Source: Vitellaria paradoxa
Lineage: Eukaryota; Streptophyta; Magnoliopsida; Ericales; Sapotaceae
Assembly: GCA_019916065.1 (NCBI GenBank)
Contig: CM034233.1
Span: 11,489,573 to 11,553,572 of the forward strand
DNA: 64,000 nucleotides
Direction: 5' to 3'
Shown: piece by piece, positions 1-12,169 of the stretch
Position numbering within the stretch: the stretch's first letter is position 1
Layout: every line of letters begins with the position of its first letter
The notes under the pieces: generated by a model
Told to the model about the DNA's origin: nothing
What the model saw: only the letters and a program-made list of their open reading frames with translations
Database searches by the model: none
Translations under genes and position numbers: made by a program

Positions 1-1691
1 GAGAATAGGGTATTCTCGTGGTTAAGTTGTTTTTGAGTCACGAGTAACATTTACAATAGTTTCTTTTAACAAAGATTTTTAAAATATAGTAAAAAAATAT
101 AATTTCTTTATTATATAATTCTTTTATTTAATAATACTTTTACATTAATATCTCTAAATAAAAATTTGAAAATAATAAATAATTAAATAATTGTTTTGTT
201 AATTATGTATCTAAAAAATTAACAAATAAACTCATTACAAAAATAGAGATCGAGGTGAAGAGATAGCAGGAAAAGAGAGGGAGAAACAAAGAATATTACG
301 CACTGGAGCAGTGACCATGTTATTCAGGAAATGAAACAACGTTGTAGAAATACGAAACATTACTCTAATTTAAAATATCGGTGAAGTATCTAATGCAATA
401 CAAACTTTTATTCTTTCTATGTTAAAATGGAGAAACAATCGTGGTAGATCGAATATGATGAGCTGCCCTTTCCTTCATTTGCTACAATTACTTTAATTAT
501 TAATTGGACTTTCTAATAAAAATGAAAATAACAATAAAATGTGCTCATAATAAAAATAAAAACAAAATTGATAAGCTTCTGTACATATATATTAGCTTCA
601 GCACCCAATTGTCTTTACGGATGGCCATCTCAACCGATCCGTTCGAATCCGATATGTTACTCAAGTCGAATAAATTTGGAATTTAGATTTTTTTTTTTTT
701 TTTGGAGATTAGATCGGATTTGAATTTATTATTTAAAAAAATTTCAGATATCGGATCGGATATAGGAATGAGGCTGCCTCCGCCCCGATCTACCTTGAAT
801 CTGATATCTGATCCGAATTTGTCTCGATTTGTCCCGATTTATTCCGAAAAATGTCTGAACAACCGAATCATTTGGATCCATAACGATAACATCACCACCA
901 TAACATGATAAACAACATTCACATTCATCATACCTTAGACTTATTGAACATCACTATTTTTATCAATAAAATTAATATTGATAAATAAATTAAAGCAAAA
1001 ATTGTCATCGTTTTGTATTAATTATGTGTGTTTGGGGAAAAATTATAAATTTAATTTTTTTGACTTTTGTGTAAATTGAAATTTAAAGTTTAAATTTATT
1101 TCTTTTATTCACAAAAATTAAGAAAACTTAAAAATGTAAATTTAAAATTTTATAAGGTATATCATCATGACTTTAAAAAATAATACAAATCTCTATAAAA
1201 TTAAAATTTTTTACTCAGTACACGAATCACAAAACTGTAATTTTTACAAATTTATACTAATTAATATAATTTTAAACAACCCCATTATAACTCATAAACT
1301 CAATTATTTTCAGGAAAATATCTAGATACAAATTTTAAAAAATAATTAAAATATTTTATTTTTCATTTTAAGATAATGTTAGTACCTTAGGATTATGATT
1401 TCTTAGCTTCAAAAAAAAAAAAAAATAGTACTTTAGGATTTTGTATCTTTATTATGTGTTAGTGAAATGGTACTTTAGTAAACTGTTAATTTTGGAGATG
1501 TTTACATGTTATTTTGATAAATTATTATTATAATGATGTTCATATATTATTTTAGTTTTAGAGATAAATTATTTGATAATAATAGGTTACATATGCAATC
1601 AAATGATGTATTAAGTTATAGACAAATTCAAAGACAAGCAGATAGTTTAAATTTTTGAATATCTGCGAATATATTCGTTCTTCATTTGGAG

Positions 1692-1816
1692 TAGGGATGA
1701 AGGTCTAACAAATATCCGTTTGAAGTTCGAGACAAATTCGAAAGCGGACGGAGAGTTTGGAGTTTAGATTTGGCTATTAGTATATCAGCCTCTAATATGT
1801 CCTGTTGACATCCCTA
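1692..1816. mobile_element. hAT-like non-autonomous element (putative MITE)
   Basis: The stretch starts TAGGGATG and ends CATCCCTA, an 8-bp perfect terminal inverted repeat of the kind seen at ends of small hAT-type elements in plants. It is about 125 bp long and has no coding capacity. I could not find a convincing 8-bp target-site duplication, so the boundaries are tentative. The same ending (GGACATCCCTA) recurs near 24530. A second copy lies in the duplicated segment near 56855-56980. Confidence 0.4.
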
Positions 1817-3470
1817 ATTGTTTTGGTATCACTTGCATATGGGGGCTATGTGCAATGTGAAAAAATTTAAAAAAAAATCAAAAGTGAAATATTTTTAAAT
1901 TTAGAGTATAAAAAGTTGTTTTAAAATTATGGTTAGATATCTATATTTGATTTGATATAAAGTTGTTAAAAATGATATAAAGTAACACATAAAAAAAATT
2001 TTAGTAAAGAACTTTGAAAATTTTTAGAGTTTTGTGAAATTTTTTGGTACAAATGTCAGTCTAACTTTTTAAAAAATCTAGCAAAATCTATTGAAACGCA
2101 CTATAATGGTTTGTTTCAGCGGATTTTAACAAATTTTTTAAAATATTAAAATTTTTTAAAGTTTGAAAAATTAAAACTTTTAAAATTTTTTAAACTTAGT
2201 TAGGTCTCCAAACGATCCCTTAATTTTATTTTTTTCAAGTCTTTTCCATTTTAAGTATGAGACTGGCTAGCGTCTTTTTGGGAGGCGACGCCACATGAAT
2301 GCCGATGGGGTAGTTAATTAACCCCATTAGTTAATAAAAAATTCTTAAAATTTTTTTATATTAAAAATATTTTGATAATTTCGACTCTATTAAATTTTGT
2401 AATTACTATTTAGATTTTAATATGAACCGCCATATAAAGTTTTTGAAGCCGCCACTGCCTCTTTCCATTTTTTTTTTTTTTAACTAGACTATCGTGACCA
2501 CTTATTAAATGAGAATCAACTGAATGTGATGAGAAACCTCAAACAATTAATAGAAGAGTAAATACCAAGAATATAGTTATGAAAAACAATAAATGTACTC
2601 TTTTAGTTTTCTTTATTTTACATTATTTTTTTTCTATTGAAGTTATTGTTGTACAAGAAAACTTAATAGAGAAGTATAGATATCCCTACTTTATAATTAT
2701 TAGTCTTTTATTTTTATAATTTTTTTATTTTTTATTTTAACTCAACTCTTTAAAAAATTAATATTTAATTCTTTATGATTAAAAAATATTAATAAATTTA
2801 AATTTTATAAAAATATATGAGATACAATTGAAGGGCATAAAATTTTATAGAAATAGCATTTATCCCGTTTAATCCTATACTAAACACACTCCAATTTTAC
2901 AAGGAATTACTAAACTTTTGTAGGTAGGATTCATCCGCCATTGGCCATTCTATTGAAGTATTTTTCTAAGCTTGATTTTTTTCTTTTCTTTTTTTTTTTT
3001 TTTGAAGAATATTTGCTCAGTTTAATTATAATTTTAGTTTTAGTTTTTTTTTTTTTAAATTATGGCTCCGTTTGGAACTTTTCAAAATAAAATAAAATCT
3101 TACAAATCTAATACGAATTATAAGATAATAAAATTTAAATTTTTCACTCACTGCACGAATTACAAAATATTTACTTTTATAATTTTATACAATTTTATAT
3201 AATTTCAAACACCTCGTGTTTTTTTTTTATTTTAATTAATACAAAAACCTAAAATTTGACCGTTGAAGACATAGTTTTGGTGGTCTTGAAAAGCATGAAT
3301 TTTGATTGAAAAACTTGAATCCCATCGGGTAATAAATGAAAGCCATGTGTCACTACATGAGGAAAATGCAAGTGCCAATCGGTCAGCTGTCACTCTTTCA
3401 ATCTTTCCATACCATTTTACCCTCTTACCCCTGCCTTTTTTTAAACTGATTTACAAGAACCTATCTTTGG

Positions 3471-3663
3471 ACCCGCGCGGGTTAGCGCAGTGGAGCAGGG
3501 GTCGGCTTGGAGAGTGAGCATGCTTCTCACGTCTCGGGTTTGAATCTCTTTCTAGGTGCTCGGTCTTATCGGTGGGCGTGTCTTGCGGGATGGTGCGCTC
3601 GCCCGAAAGTTTTACTCGCGACGATTCACCGACGAAAAGTTTCTTCCGTATCAAAAAAAAAAT
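3471..3663 (+). mobile_element. tRNA-derived SINE (Au-like), left copy
   Basis: A GC-rich block of 193 bp stands in AT-rich DNA. It has an RNA polymerase III A box (TAGCGCAGTGG, 3483-3493) and a B box (GGTTTGAATC, 3537-3546) at tRNA-like spacing, and ends in an A-rich tail. It is bounded by a perfect 10-bp target-site duplication, CTATCTTTGG, at 3461-3470 and 3664-3673. The head region resembles the widespread plant Au SINE as I remember it, including the segment GAGTGAGCATGCTTCTCACG. Open frames across it on both strands are not genes. Confidence 0.85.
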
Positions 3664-4427
3664 CTATCTTTGGCTGAAAAAAAATACAAAAAAAATTTTA
3701 ATTTCTACCAATGTTTGTAATTCCTTTCAATAAAAGTGGGTTGGGAATAAAAAAAATTAGTAAAAATTGATAAAAATTATAGTTTCTTAACTTGTATAAT
3801 AAAATAAAAAATCTCTAATTTTTAAAAAAAATTTATTTTTTAATGAAATTCAGATCTCTAAATAAAATTAAAACTTTATTACTTGACATTCTTATATCAA
3901 TCTCTCTTTTTTTTTTTTTAAATTAGTCATCCAAACACTTCAAAAGAAAGTGAAATTTCTCTTCGGAACTTGCTCACATTTATTTCTCGACATTTATATA
4001 ATTTAAGGTGTAATCTTTGTAATGCAAGTGCAATAATCACACATTTATTGTTCTTACCGATATCCTAAGCTAAAACGAGAAATATGCTTACAAAAGTTTG
4101 ATACAAAAATTCAAAAACACCCCTAACCAACTGACAAATTTAAATTATTAATTTAAATTTACAATATTAATATATAATAATAAATTGATTATTCATTCAA
4201 TTCAATGAATTCGAGTTTAGCCTATCAATTCTTATATTTTTTAAGATGTGTTTGGATCTCTCCAAACTCTTACAAACCTCTATAAATCTTTACAAAATTT
4301 AAATTTTCTATTTATAGTACGAAATTATAAGACTACAATATCTTCAAACATATTTACACAACTTCAACACATATAATTTGTGGATTTTGGAAACAAAATA
4401 TGAAATCAATATATCTTAGATTAGAAT

Positions 4428-6420
4428 CGAGCATACACTATGTGTGTGACTTTTATTAAATTTTATTTTAATTAAAATAAAATTATAGAAAAAAATTAAC
4501 AAAATGATTCAAATGGTAAATAATAAGAAGTTAAGAATATTTAAATATATGATAACTAATTAAAAATAGTTTAAAGAAAATAAAAAGTTACAAAAGCAGT
4601 AGATAGTTAACGGGTATTTAAATGAGACAAAAATATAAATGAGTGAAATTACTTAATTGTGTGATAGTTATTAAAATATATTTTTCAATATTATTGAAGT
4701 TTTAGGTAATTATAGAAATTTTATGTTTTATTTGGAACATGTATTTTTAGAAAGAAGTGAAAAATAAAATAAAAATAAAAGTAATAATTTGTGTAATTTT
4801 GTATACTTAAACCATGTCAACGCTAAATTTTGCTAATAAATATATATTTATTTTAATTTTATTTTTCTAACTCTATAAAAAATAAAATGAATTTGAAATT
4901 TTTATTTCATTTTATATTCCTACCATTTCCTTCAACTTTCTTTTCCTCCACAAATTAATGTTCCAAATATAGTCCAAGTAAAGGCAAATCCAAAATTTTC
5001 ACTAAAGGGTCACCAAATATTTAGGAAGAGGACAACAAATTAAGTAAGAGTACTAAGAGTAAGAGAGAAGCGATATGGTTTTTAGGGAGAGAAAATTATG
5101 CACAAAAGTATTTATGAGAGAATGCACTTTATTTTACAAAAAATATTTGAGTTTGATTCTTATAAACTTTTTTTTTACGTTAAAAAAATTTGCATCAATC
5201 TTAATTTTTTAATAAGGCCAAAATACTCAATTTTTAAATTAATTTAATTTTTAATAAAATTAAAATATCAAAAATATTTTAGTAATTTCATGTCCAAAAT
5301 TAAGAGAGATCACTTGTCCCTTGCCTCTATTTCATTTCGCCCCCTGAGTCTAAGGTGCTGTAAGAAGAAAAAAAATAAAATTTTATAAATTTTAAAGTCC
5401 CATTATTACTCTAGTGTTTGCTTTATATATCTAGTAGGCGTCAGTGCACATGCAATACGTGTAATTTTTTTTTGTTTTAATAATCAATAAAAATATTTTA
5501 GTTTTACAAATTATGAATATTTATTCAATTTTTCTATTAATTTTTATTTTTATATATATTCTAGATACTGGTGCACACTTGATACATGCAAATTTTTGTT
5601 TTAAAACTATGTGCGTATTATTAATTAATTTGTTAATTATAAATAAATTAACAAAAGTGATTCAAGTAATGAATAATAAATAGTTAAAATTATTTAAGTA
5701 AATAATACATAATTAAGGAGCATTTAAAAAATAAAAAAATTACAAAATAGTAGGTAATTAAAGGCATTTAAGGAAGATAAAAAAATAAATAGATAAAATT
5801 ATTCAATTATATGGAAGTTATAAAAAATTATTTTTTAATTCCATTAAAGTATAGGTAGTTATAGGAAGTTAAAGGATATTATGGGAAGAGGAAAAAATAA
5901 AAAAAAAAAGGGTTTCACTAAAAATAAGAACCACAAAAAAATGAGTTTCACCAAACCCATGGATTTGCCCTATAATAGTGTAGATACTATTATATAGATG
6001 AAACACTATGAGCATTTGGTAAACTCTCAAATTTAATAAAATCTTAAATTTGTTTAAATTTTTTTTCCATTAATACCTCTTAATCTCCCACAACTATTAA
6101 TACTTCATGGAAATAAATTTTTTTTAGTAACTACCACTTTATTAAGTAAATTTAATTTTACATAATTTGTTATTTTTTAAATGTTCTTTTTAACGACCTA
6201 TTATATTTACATTTTTTATCTTTTTAAATACCATTCAACTACAAATTAATTACTTAAATTCTATTTAAAACTAATTATTTAATATTTTACAAGTGTTTTA
6301 ATAATTTTTTATTTTAAATTTATTTAGTAGTTTTTATAAAATTAAAAAAAAATAAATATTTACTTAAAAAAAAATCACATACATAGTATGTGTACCTACA
6401 TCTATTAATAGTATAGATAA
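4428..6420. repeat. Diverged repeat family, two direct copies and one inverted
   Basis: Blocks at about 4428-4740 and 5560-5880 share an order of short phrases (AACAAAATGATTCAA-like, a run of GTAAATAATAA, TTACAAAA.AGTAG, ATTGAAGTTTAGGTA) and so look like diverged copies. About 6060-6420 reads as the inverted version, ending near ACATAGTATGTGTACC. Some edges carry TATTAATAGTATAGATA-like sequence, reminiscent of non-autonomous Helitrons, but I cannot define the ends. There are no coding regions. The blocks are repeated in the duplicated segment. Confidence 0.35.
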
Positions 6421-9004
6421 AGTAACTTTAAGCAACATAACTCAAAATAAAATTATTTTAATTGCAGTATCCACTGACCTTAGGATTTTGACAAGGATAT
6501 AATAATTTAGTTATTTTTTTATATCGTATTTTTATTTAAAATTTATTTTATTTATATTTACAGTATATTTTAATCATGTTTATTGTATTTTAAAAAAACT
6601 TCAAAAATTAAAGAATAGCTTACAAAATAAATAATTTTTTTGACTGAGCCTATTTATATTCTATTTTACTTTTTCATTAATTAAAATTACACAACTACAC
6701 ATATTTATTTTCACATATATTTTACATACTTATAATGTCATAAAAGCTCTTATATAAAAACTTAATCCAAAACATAATTAGAACTAAAGAATAACTTGTA
6801 TTTACGACACTCATCAACTAAAATTAAATTTGTACATATTCGAAATTGAAATATGTTAGCACATTTTTCCTTTTCAAAAATTCAAAATTTATTCCATTTT
6901 CACTATATTACCGAAAAGTAAAAATTTTGTCTTTGTTAATGTAACTCTTCAAATATTATCATTAAGTTCAATTTAATGCCTAAAGACTAGGCGAGAATTT
7001 AGGAGAAAGTTTGGTTTATAAAAGATTCCAACTATTTGTTGAAGAATAAAACTCAATCTCAACATTTGAATTTTAGTTTATGAGAGGTACATTTTTTAAA
7101 TATGTTGTACTTTATTATATAAATATTATAGATACATTTATTTTATAATAAAATTAATTTTTCCAAAAATATATATAGAAAGAAACTTACTAATTTTTCT
7201 CAAATATTTTGACAAGTGATTAGTAGACAATTATAATTTTTTTTTTAATTCACCTATGCAAATCAATTGCCTTCCAATGATAAAAATTTATAATTTTTTT
7301 AATTAAAAAAATATTTTTATTATAAAAAAATCAATTTTAATTTTCAAAATAAAGATATTTATGGTTTGTTTGATATATTTTTATATATACTTGAAAGTTA
7401 AAGTTTTTTATTCATAGATTTCCCTAATTAGATATTTTGTTTGGCAGTTTTATTTTTTTCTTGTACATGAAGAATGGTGAGGTAAAAAAATGATTCTATT
7501 TTAGATTTAGGATTGGTGAGAAAAGTTAATAAGGGTAAGGGATAATTAAAAATTTAAATAAACGATTTGTCTTATTTTCGTATGTGTAGGTTTTATGTAA
7601 GAAAAAATAAATATTTTGAAAGACGAAAATAGATTTTATTTTCATTTTATAGCTTAATAAAGTAAGAAAATAATCTATTTTATTTCAATTTATTAACCAA
7701 CTTTTGTTATTTTCTTTATCCTCTTGATATTTATTTATTTATTTATAAATCTTTCATAATTTATTTATTTCAACATTATTGCACTTATCTTTTATTTCAT
7801 TACATTATTTTTAAAATATATTACTAGATTATGAAAATTAAAAAAATCGTATAGACTCTTATTGAATGACTGTACAATGATGTTAAAATTCAAAATAACA
7901 AATATATGTAAACAAATGGAATGAAAAAGATTAATTTTTTTTTTGATTAAATTATGAAATAAAATAAAATGGAAGTTATTGTTATTTGACTGCTAAAAGT
8001 ATAAAATTTATTTTGCTCTTTAAAAATACTTTTCTATTATTTTGTAGATCTAGGGGTGTTTGTTTAAATTTGTGTGCTTTTTTTTTTTTTAAATTAGGAC
8101 AGTTGTATCATTTCAATGTATATATAAGAATGAATAGTTAAGAAAAAAAAAAAAAAAAGAAGGATTTTGTAAATTTGCTTAATGAAAAAGATAAAATAGA
8201 GTATAAAAGATTATTGGTAGAGTGCAAATAGCCTGACTCCTTTTTTTTTTTTTTTTAATCTATAAGTGATTTCTTTCATTTTGAAATTATTGGAAGTGAT
8301 TAATTCCATGAGTTAAATATTAACTGCATAGTAGAGGGCCGCATAAGTCGTTTCGATTTGGATTCATACTTAAAATTTGAACTCGAAATCCAATTGATTT
8401 TATATTGGAATTGAACTAAACTGAACCGAAAATATCAAGTTGGTTTAATTCGGTTTTTAGTTTAGGCCCGTTCAAGTTGGGTTGTGTCCATTTTTAGTTT
8501 AAGTCAAGTTGGGTCCAAATTTTAGGATTATATAAATATTTATATATATTAAAATATTATTTGGCTTATGATATTATAAATTTTATATTATATTTTTTTG
8601 AGTTAATTCGGATTGAGTTATTTTTTATTTGGTTTCGAGTTGATTCGGTTTGAATGCCTATTAATTAAAGAACAGAATGAAAATATTAATTTATTAATTT
8701 TTTAATTTAGAATCGAACAAAAAATAGTAAAGATTCTAATAATTCGAATCAAAGTGATTGAATTGATTTGGTTTTAGAGTTCGTGTTTTTTTTTTTTGGC
8801 ACTCCTAACCTTGAGCATAAAAAAGAAGAAGACGAGGAAAAAAAAACAAACACGAAACTCACTCGTCTTCGGCTTTGCATAATGCATTGTATCGAGGACA
8901 AAAGTGTCCAAAGAATATCTCCCCGTCTTCCTCATTGTCGATGATTTACAACCTTTTATTATTTTCTTTTCTTTCGTTGCGTCGCTTCTCTCTCTCTCCC
9001 CTCC

Positions 9005-9012
9005 TATATAAG
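9005..9012 (+). promoter_or_regulatory. TATA box of the CYCD2-like gene
   Basis: TATATAAG lies about 350 bases upstream of the chosen start codon and just before a long A run and a GACA/GA-rich leader. Transcription would start near 9035-9040. The leader contains a three-codon uORF (ATG at 9102, stop at 9111-9113). Confidence 0.6.
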
Positions 9013-9353
9013 TCGCTCTATCATATCTCAAAAAGAGAAAAAAAAAAAAAAAAAAAAAAACCGCTCTTTTGCAGAAGCAGTCTTTTCAATACATATCTGA
9101 TATGGATAGATAGACAGACAGATAGACAGAGAGAGAGAGGGGGGCGGGTTGTGATTCTGATTTTCATCTTTTGCTTTTTCTTCCTTTTCTTTTTTTTTTT
9201 TTGGTCCTTTTAAACATTCTTTGATAGAGAAATACACACCAAACCAATCCCAGAGTCAGTTAATTTATGGTCAGAAAAGATTTATCAGGGATAGAGACAG
9301 AGATAAATATCAATAGAAAGAGAGAGGGTTGTAAAGTAGTAGAATTTGTTGAA

Positions 9354-10341
9354 ATGGGCCCAACTTTGGATTTTACAGTATCTGCCCTTCTCTGTGGAGA
9401 AGACAACAGCAGCATTTTCTGTGATGAGATTGATTGTGGGGCTGTGGAGGAGTTTTTTTATCCTACTTCGCCTCCTAAGAATGATCGGACCATTAATCAA
9501 AACCTGAACTTTGATGGTGAAGGCTCATTTTCATTTCCTGGGCTTCCCAAGCACAGTGACGAGTGCTTGGCCTGGCTGATTGAAAGGGAATGTGAGCATT
9601 TGCCTGACAAAGATTACTTATGCAGATTTGGGAATGGGGAGTTGGATTTGGAGGCTAGAAAGGAGGCTGTTTATTGGATCGGAAAGGTTGGTTCATTAGT
9701 CTTGTTAAATGGATTTCTTCTACTTTTGGGTTCTTATTTTTTTATTTATTTCCGTTTGGACTATTTTTCTTCTTTGTCCTTGTTAATCTCCGGACACGAT
9801 TATTGAAGATTTCAATGTGTTTGTATTATTTATCTATTTATTTATTATTTGGGGGGGGGGGGGAGGGTTGGTATTTGGTGTCTGCAAGTGAATTTGGATT
9901 TTCATTTTCTTTTATTATTTTTGATTTTGCCTTTAATTTCTCTTTCCTTTTTAAATTTAAGAATTAATGTCAGTGCTGTGATTAACTCAATGAGGCGTTT
10001 AATGGGGTTGATAGGATTTTCCTTCTTTATTGTCTGATTCTTCTATTGCATTCATACATAACCTGAAATGGGTTTGGTCGGATTTTTATTTTTATTTTTT
10101 TGGATTCTTTTTTAAATTTATTACTACTATTCATTTATTATTATTTTTGGATGGGACCTGGTAGTAATAATATCCTTTCTCTATTTCCATGGTTGGTGGT
10201 AAATGAAATGGTAATGGTCTTTTTGATCCAACAGGTTCATGCCCGTTTCAATTTTGGACCTCTCTGTGCATATTTGTCTGTAAACTACTTGGACAGATTC
10301 CTTTCAGCTTATGAATTACCTGTAAGTCCATGGCGAAATTC

Positions 10342-10382
<41 letters not shown>

Positions 10383-10881
10383 GGTCAAGTGTATTTATTT
10401 ACCTTGTAGTTGAATTTGTTATGTGCTGCTTTGCAGAAGGACACAACTTGGACAATGCAGTTGTTGGCTGTGGCTTGTTTATCTCTTGCAGCCAAAGTCG
10501 AGGAGACTAAGGTTCCTTCGTTTCTAGACTTGCAGGTACGAAAAGGCGTTGCATTTAATTGATGAATCTTTACATGGGTTGTCTTTTTCCTTTTTTTTTT
10601 TAACTTTAAAGTAGATTAAGTTGTTCTAATCATAATGAGGAATCATATATAGGTGGGAGAGTCAAAATTTGTGTTTGAAGCAGGAAGCATACGGAAAATG
10701 GAGCTTCTGATTTTGCGCACACTCAAGTGGAGAATGCAAGCAGTCACTCCATTCTCCTTCATAGACCATTTCCTGAGAAAGATCAATGGTGGTGATGATA
10801 AAATCTCTCTTAGATCTTCAAATTTCAGATCAACCCAAATCATATTGAGCATAGTCAAAGGTACATTTCTTTTTCTGTTTT

Positions 10882-10914
<33 letters not shown>

Positions 10915-11588
10915 GGTGCGTTCGAAGTGATAAAAAATGAGATGAAGTAAAATAATTTGTGAGATCATAATTTATGTAATAAATTAAAAAATTAATAACT
11001 TTTAAAAATTTTTAACGATTTTTAACGAAATAAACGCACCCATATATAGCAAACAAAGGAAAACTGTAAAGAGGAACTAATGTTATTAGTTGAATGTAGG
11101 AATTGATTTCTTGGGGTTCAGGCCCTCTGAGGTTGCAGCAGCAGTGACGGTATCTGTTGCAAGAGAAACTCAGACGGTGGATAACACTGATAAAGCAATC
11201 TCTCTTCTCATTCAACATGTAGAAAAGGTATATTAATAACTTAAAAAAAAAATTATTTTTCTTCTCTTCTCATCTGTGTGGTTTGATTGGCTACAAATCT
11301 CTTTCAATTAACAATTTTATTTTTATTTTTTAAATTTGGGTTGTGCAGGAGAGAGTCACGAAGTGTGTTGAATTGCTGATGAAGTCATCATTGATAAGCG
11401 AATCTCTCGAGGGTACAAATTGGTTGGCCCCATATGTGGCCCAAAGTCCAGTTGGTGTGCTTGATGCTGCATGCATGAGCTATAAAATTGATGACACAGC
11501 TGTTGGTTCATGTACAAATTCTGCACATAACAGCCCAGATACTAATAAGAGGAGAAAACTAAATAGACCCTGTGAAGTGAAGATTTAA
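9354..11588 (+). CDS. CYCD2: D-type cyclin, CYCD2 group (six exons)
   Basis: Regulatory subunit that activates CDKA kinases at the G1/S transition and targets retinoblastoma-related protein in the nucleus. Proposed exons are 9354-9686, 10235-10321, 10437-10535, 10653-10860, 11100-11227 and 11349-11588. All introns are GT-AG and the frame is continuous, giving 364 aa, normal for the family. LxCxE is present as LLCGE at residues 12-16. The cyclin box starts near WIGK (108-111) and includes NYLDRFLS and KVEE (160-163). FRPSEVAAA marks the C-terminal cyclin fold. The tail ([14 protein letters not shown], then [17 protein letters not shown]) closely resembles Arabidopsis CYCD2;1. An in-frame ATG at 9267 would add 29 residues; I chose 9354 because it puts LxCxE near the N terminus as in relatives. 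The gene is intact. Intron 2 holds a (CT)n run and intron 4 a MITE. Confidence 0.93.
10345..10379. repeat. (CT)n microsatellite in CYCD2 intron 2
   Basis: An uninterrupted CT run of about 35 bases lies 24 bases after the exon 2 donor. It is likely length-polymorphic and would make a marker for this gene. Confidence 0.9.
10915..11040. mobile_element. MITE in CYCD2 intron 4 (GTTTGG family A)
   Basis: The 126-bp element has a perfect 8-bp terminal inverted repeat, GGTGCGTT and AACGCACC, and lies wholly within intron 4. The flanks are an (AT)n tract, so the target duplication cannot be read. The internal phrase GTGATAAAAAATGAGAT recurs in similar elements near 22514, 26882, 30957 and 44027, and in reverse at 25401. 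Confidence 0.7.
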
Positions 11589-11864
11589 GGGAGGAGGGGG
11601 TGAATTGGTCTATTTTTCACCCAAATGCGTGTAAGTTTTGTTTGGTGGAATGGGCGTTTTGGTTTGGAGAGAGGGGGGAGGGGATAATTTTTTTTTTAAT
11701 ATTATTTTGTTTAGAAGAAGAATATACCAAAAACAAAAAATTGTAAAGGGAAAGCTCAATAATTTGGGTAATGAATGGAAAATGGAATCAGAGTATTAAA
11801 CAGTGCCCAGCTGTGAAATGTTAGAGTTCTTAACATAAAGAGAGTTGAGGAAAAAATATTGAAA

Positions 11865-11870
11865 AATAAA
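11865..11870 (+). terminator. Candidate polyadenylation signal of CYCD2
   Basis: AATAAA lies 277 bases after the stop codon in an A/T-rich stretch. Plant signals are loose, so this is a plausible site and not a proven one. Confidence 0.35.
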
Positions 11871-11963
11871 GAGTTTTTTAGAAGAAAAAGAAAAATAGAG
11901 AGAGGAAAGGTATGCCCTTTGGGAGGATGACAAACAAGAGGAGATGGCAAAACTACAAAGAGT

Positions 11964-11975
11964 TGCGCGCGCGCG
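11964..11975. repeat. (GC)n dinucleotide run
   Basis: A short CGCGCG run inside otherwise AT-rich DNA downstream of CYCD2. It has potential for Z-DNA but no other visible role. Confidence 0.7.
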
Positions 11976-12169
11976 CGCTGGGAGAAGGGGCGGAGGGGAT
12001 TTTGGCTTGTTTTTTCTGCTTATAATATTGATTTTTCTATATATATATATAAATAATTTTCAATCTCTATATCTGCGCCGATCATTTTGCTTTATGTGGA
12101 ACCCATTTCAGCAGTTGTATTGTTTGACTGTGTCTGGGGTTTGCTACTGAGATAATTATGTCTTCCCTC

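Larger units (their letters stand above)
1..8836. repeat. Left copy of a large near-identical duplication (intergenic)
   Basis: This whole stretch reappears at 55163-64000 in the same orientation, differing only by scattered SNPs, homopolymer-length changes and a few small indels. Examples are G at 10 versus A at 55172, A at 433 versus G at 55595, C at 639 versus T at 55801, T at 1377 versus G in the other copy, and about 5 extra bases near 58276. I see no protein gene in it. It holds AT-rich sequence, a SINE (3471-3663), a hAT-like foldback element (1692-1816), a diverged repeat family at 4.4-6.4 kb and several GTTTGG-type MITE fragments. It ends in the promoter region of the cyclin gene. 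Confidence 0.95.

Noticed and set aside
3451..3654. Open frames on both strands around 3.3-3.65 kb and their copies at 58.5-58.9 kb
   Set aside because: They cross the Au-like SINE and low-complexity flanks, with no protein resemblance.
8875..9213. 112-codon open frame before the cyclin gene
   Set aside because: It spans the TATA box, an A run and T-rich leader. The predicted protein is low-complexity S/L/K/F.
9267..9353. Upstream in-frame ATG at 9267 as the CYCD2 start
   Set aside because: It would place LxCxE at residue 41 and add a lysine/arginine-rich extension not typical of relatives. It is kept as an alternative only.
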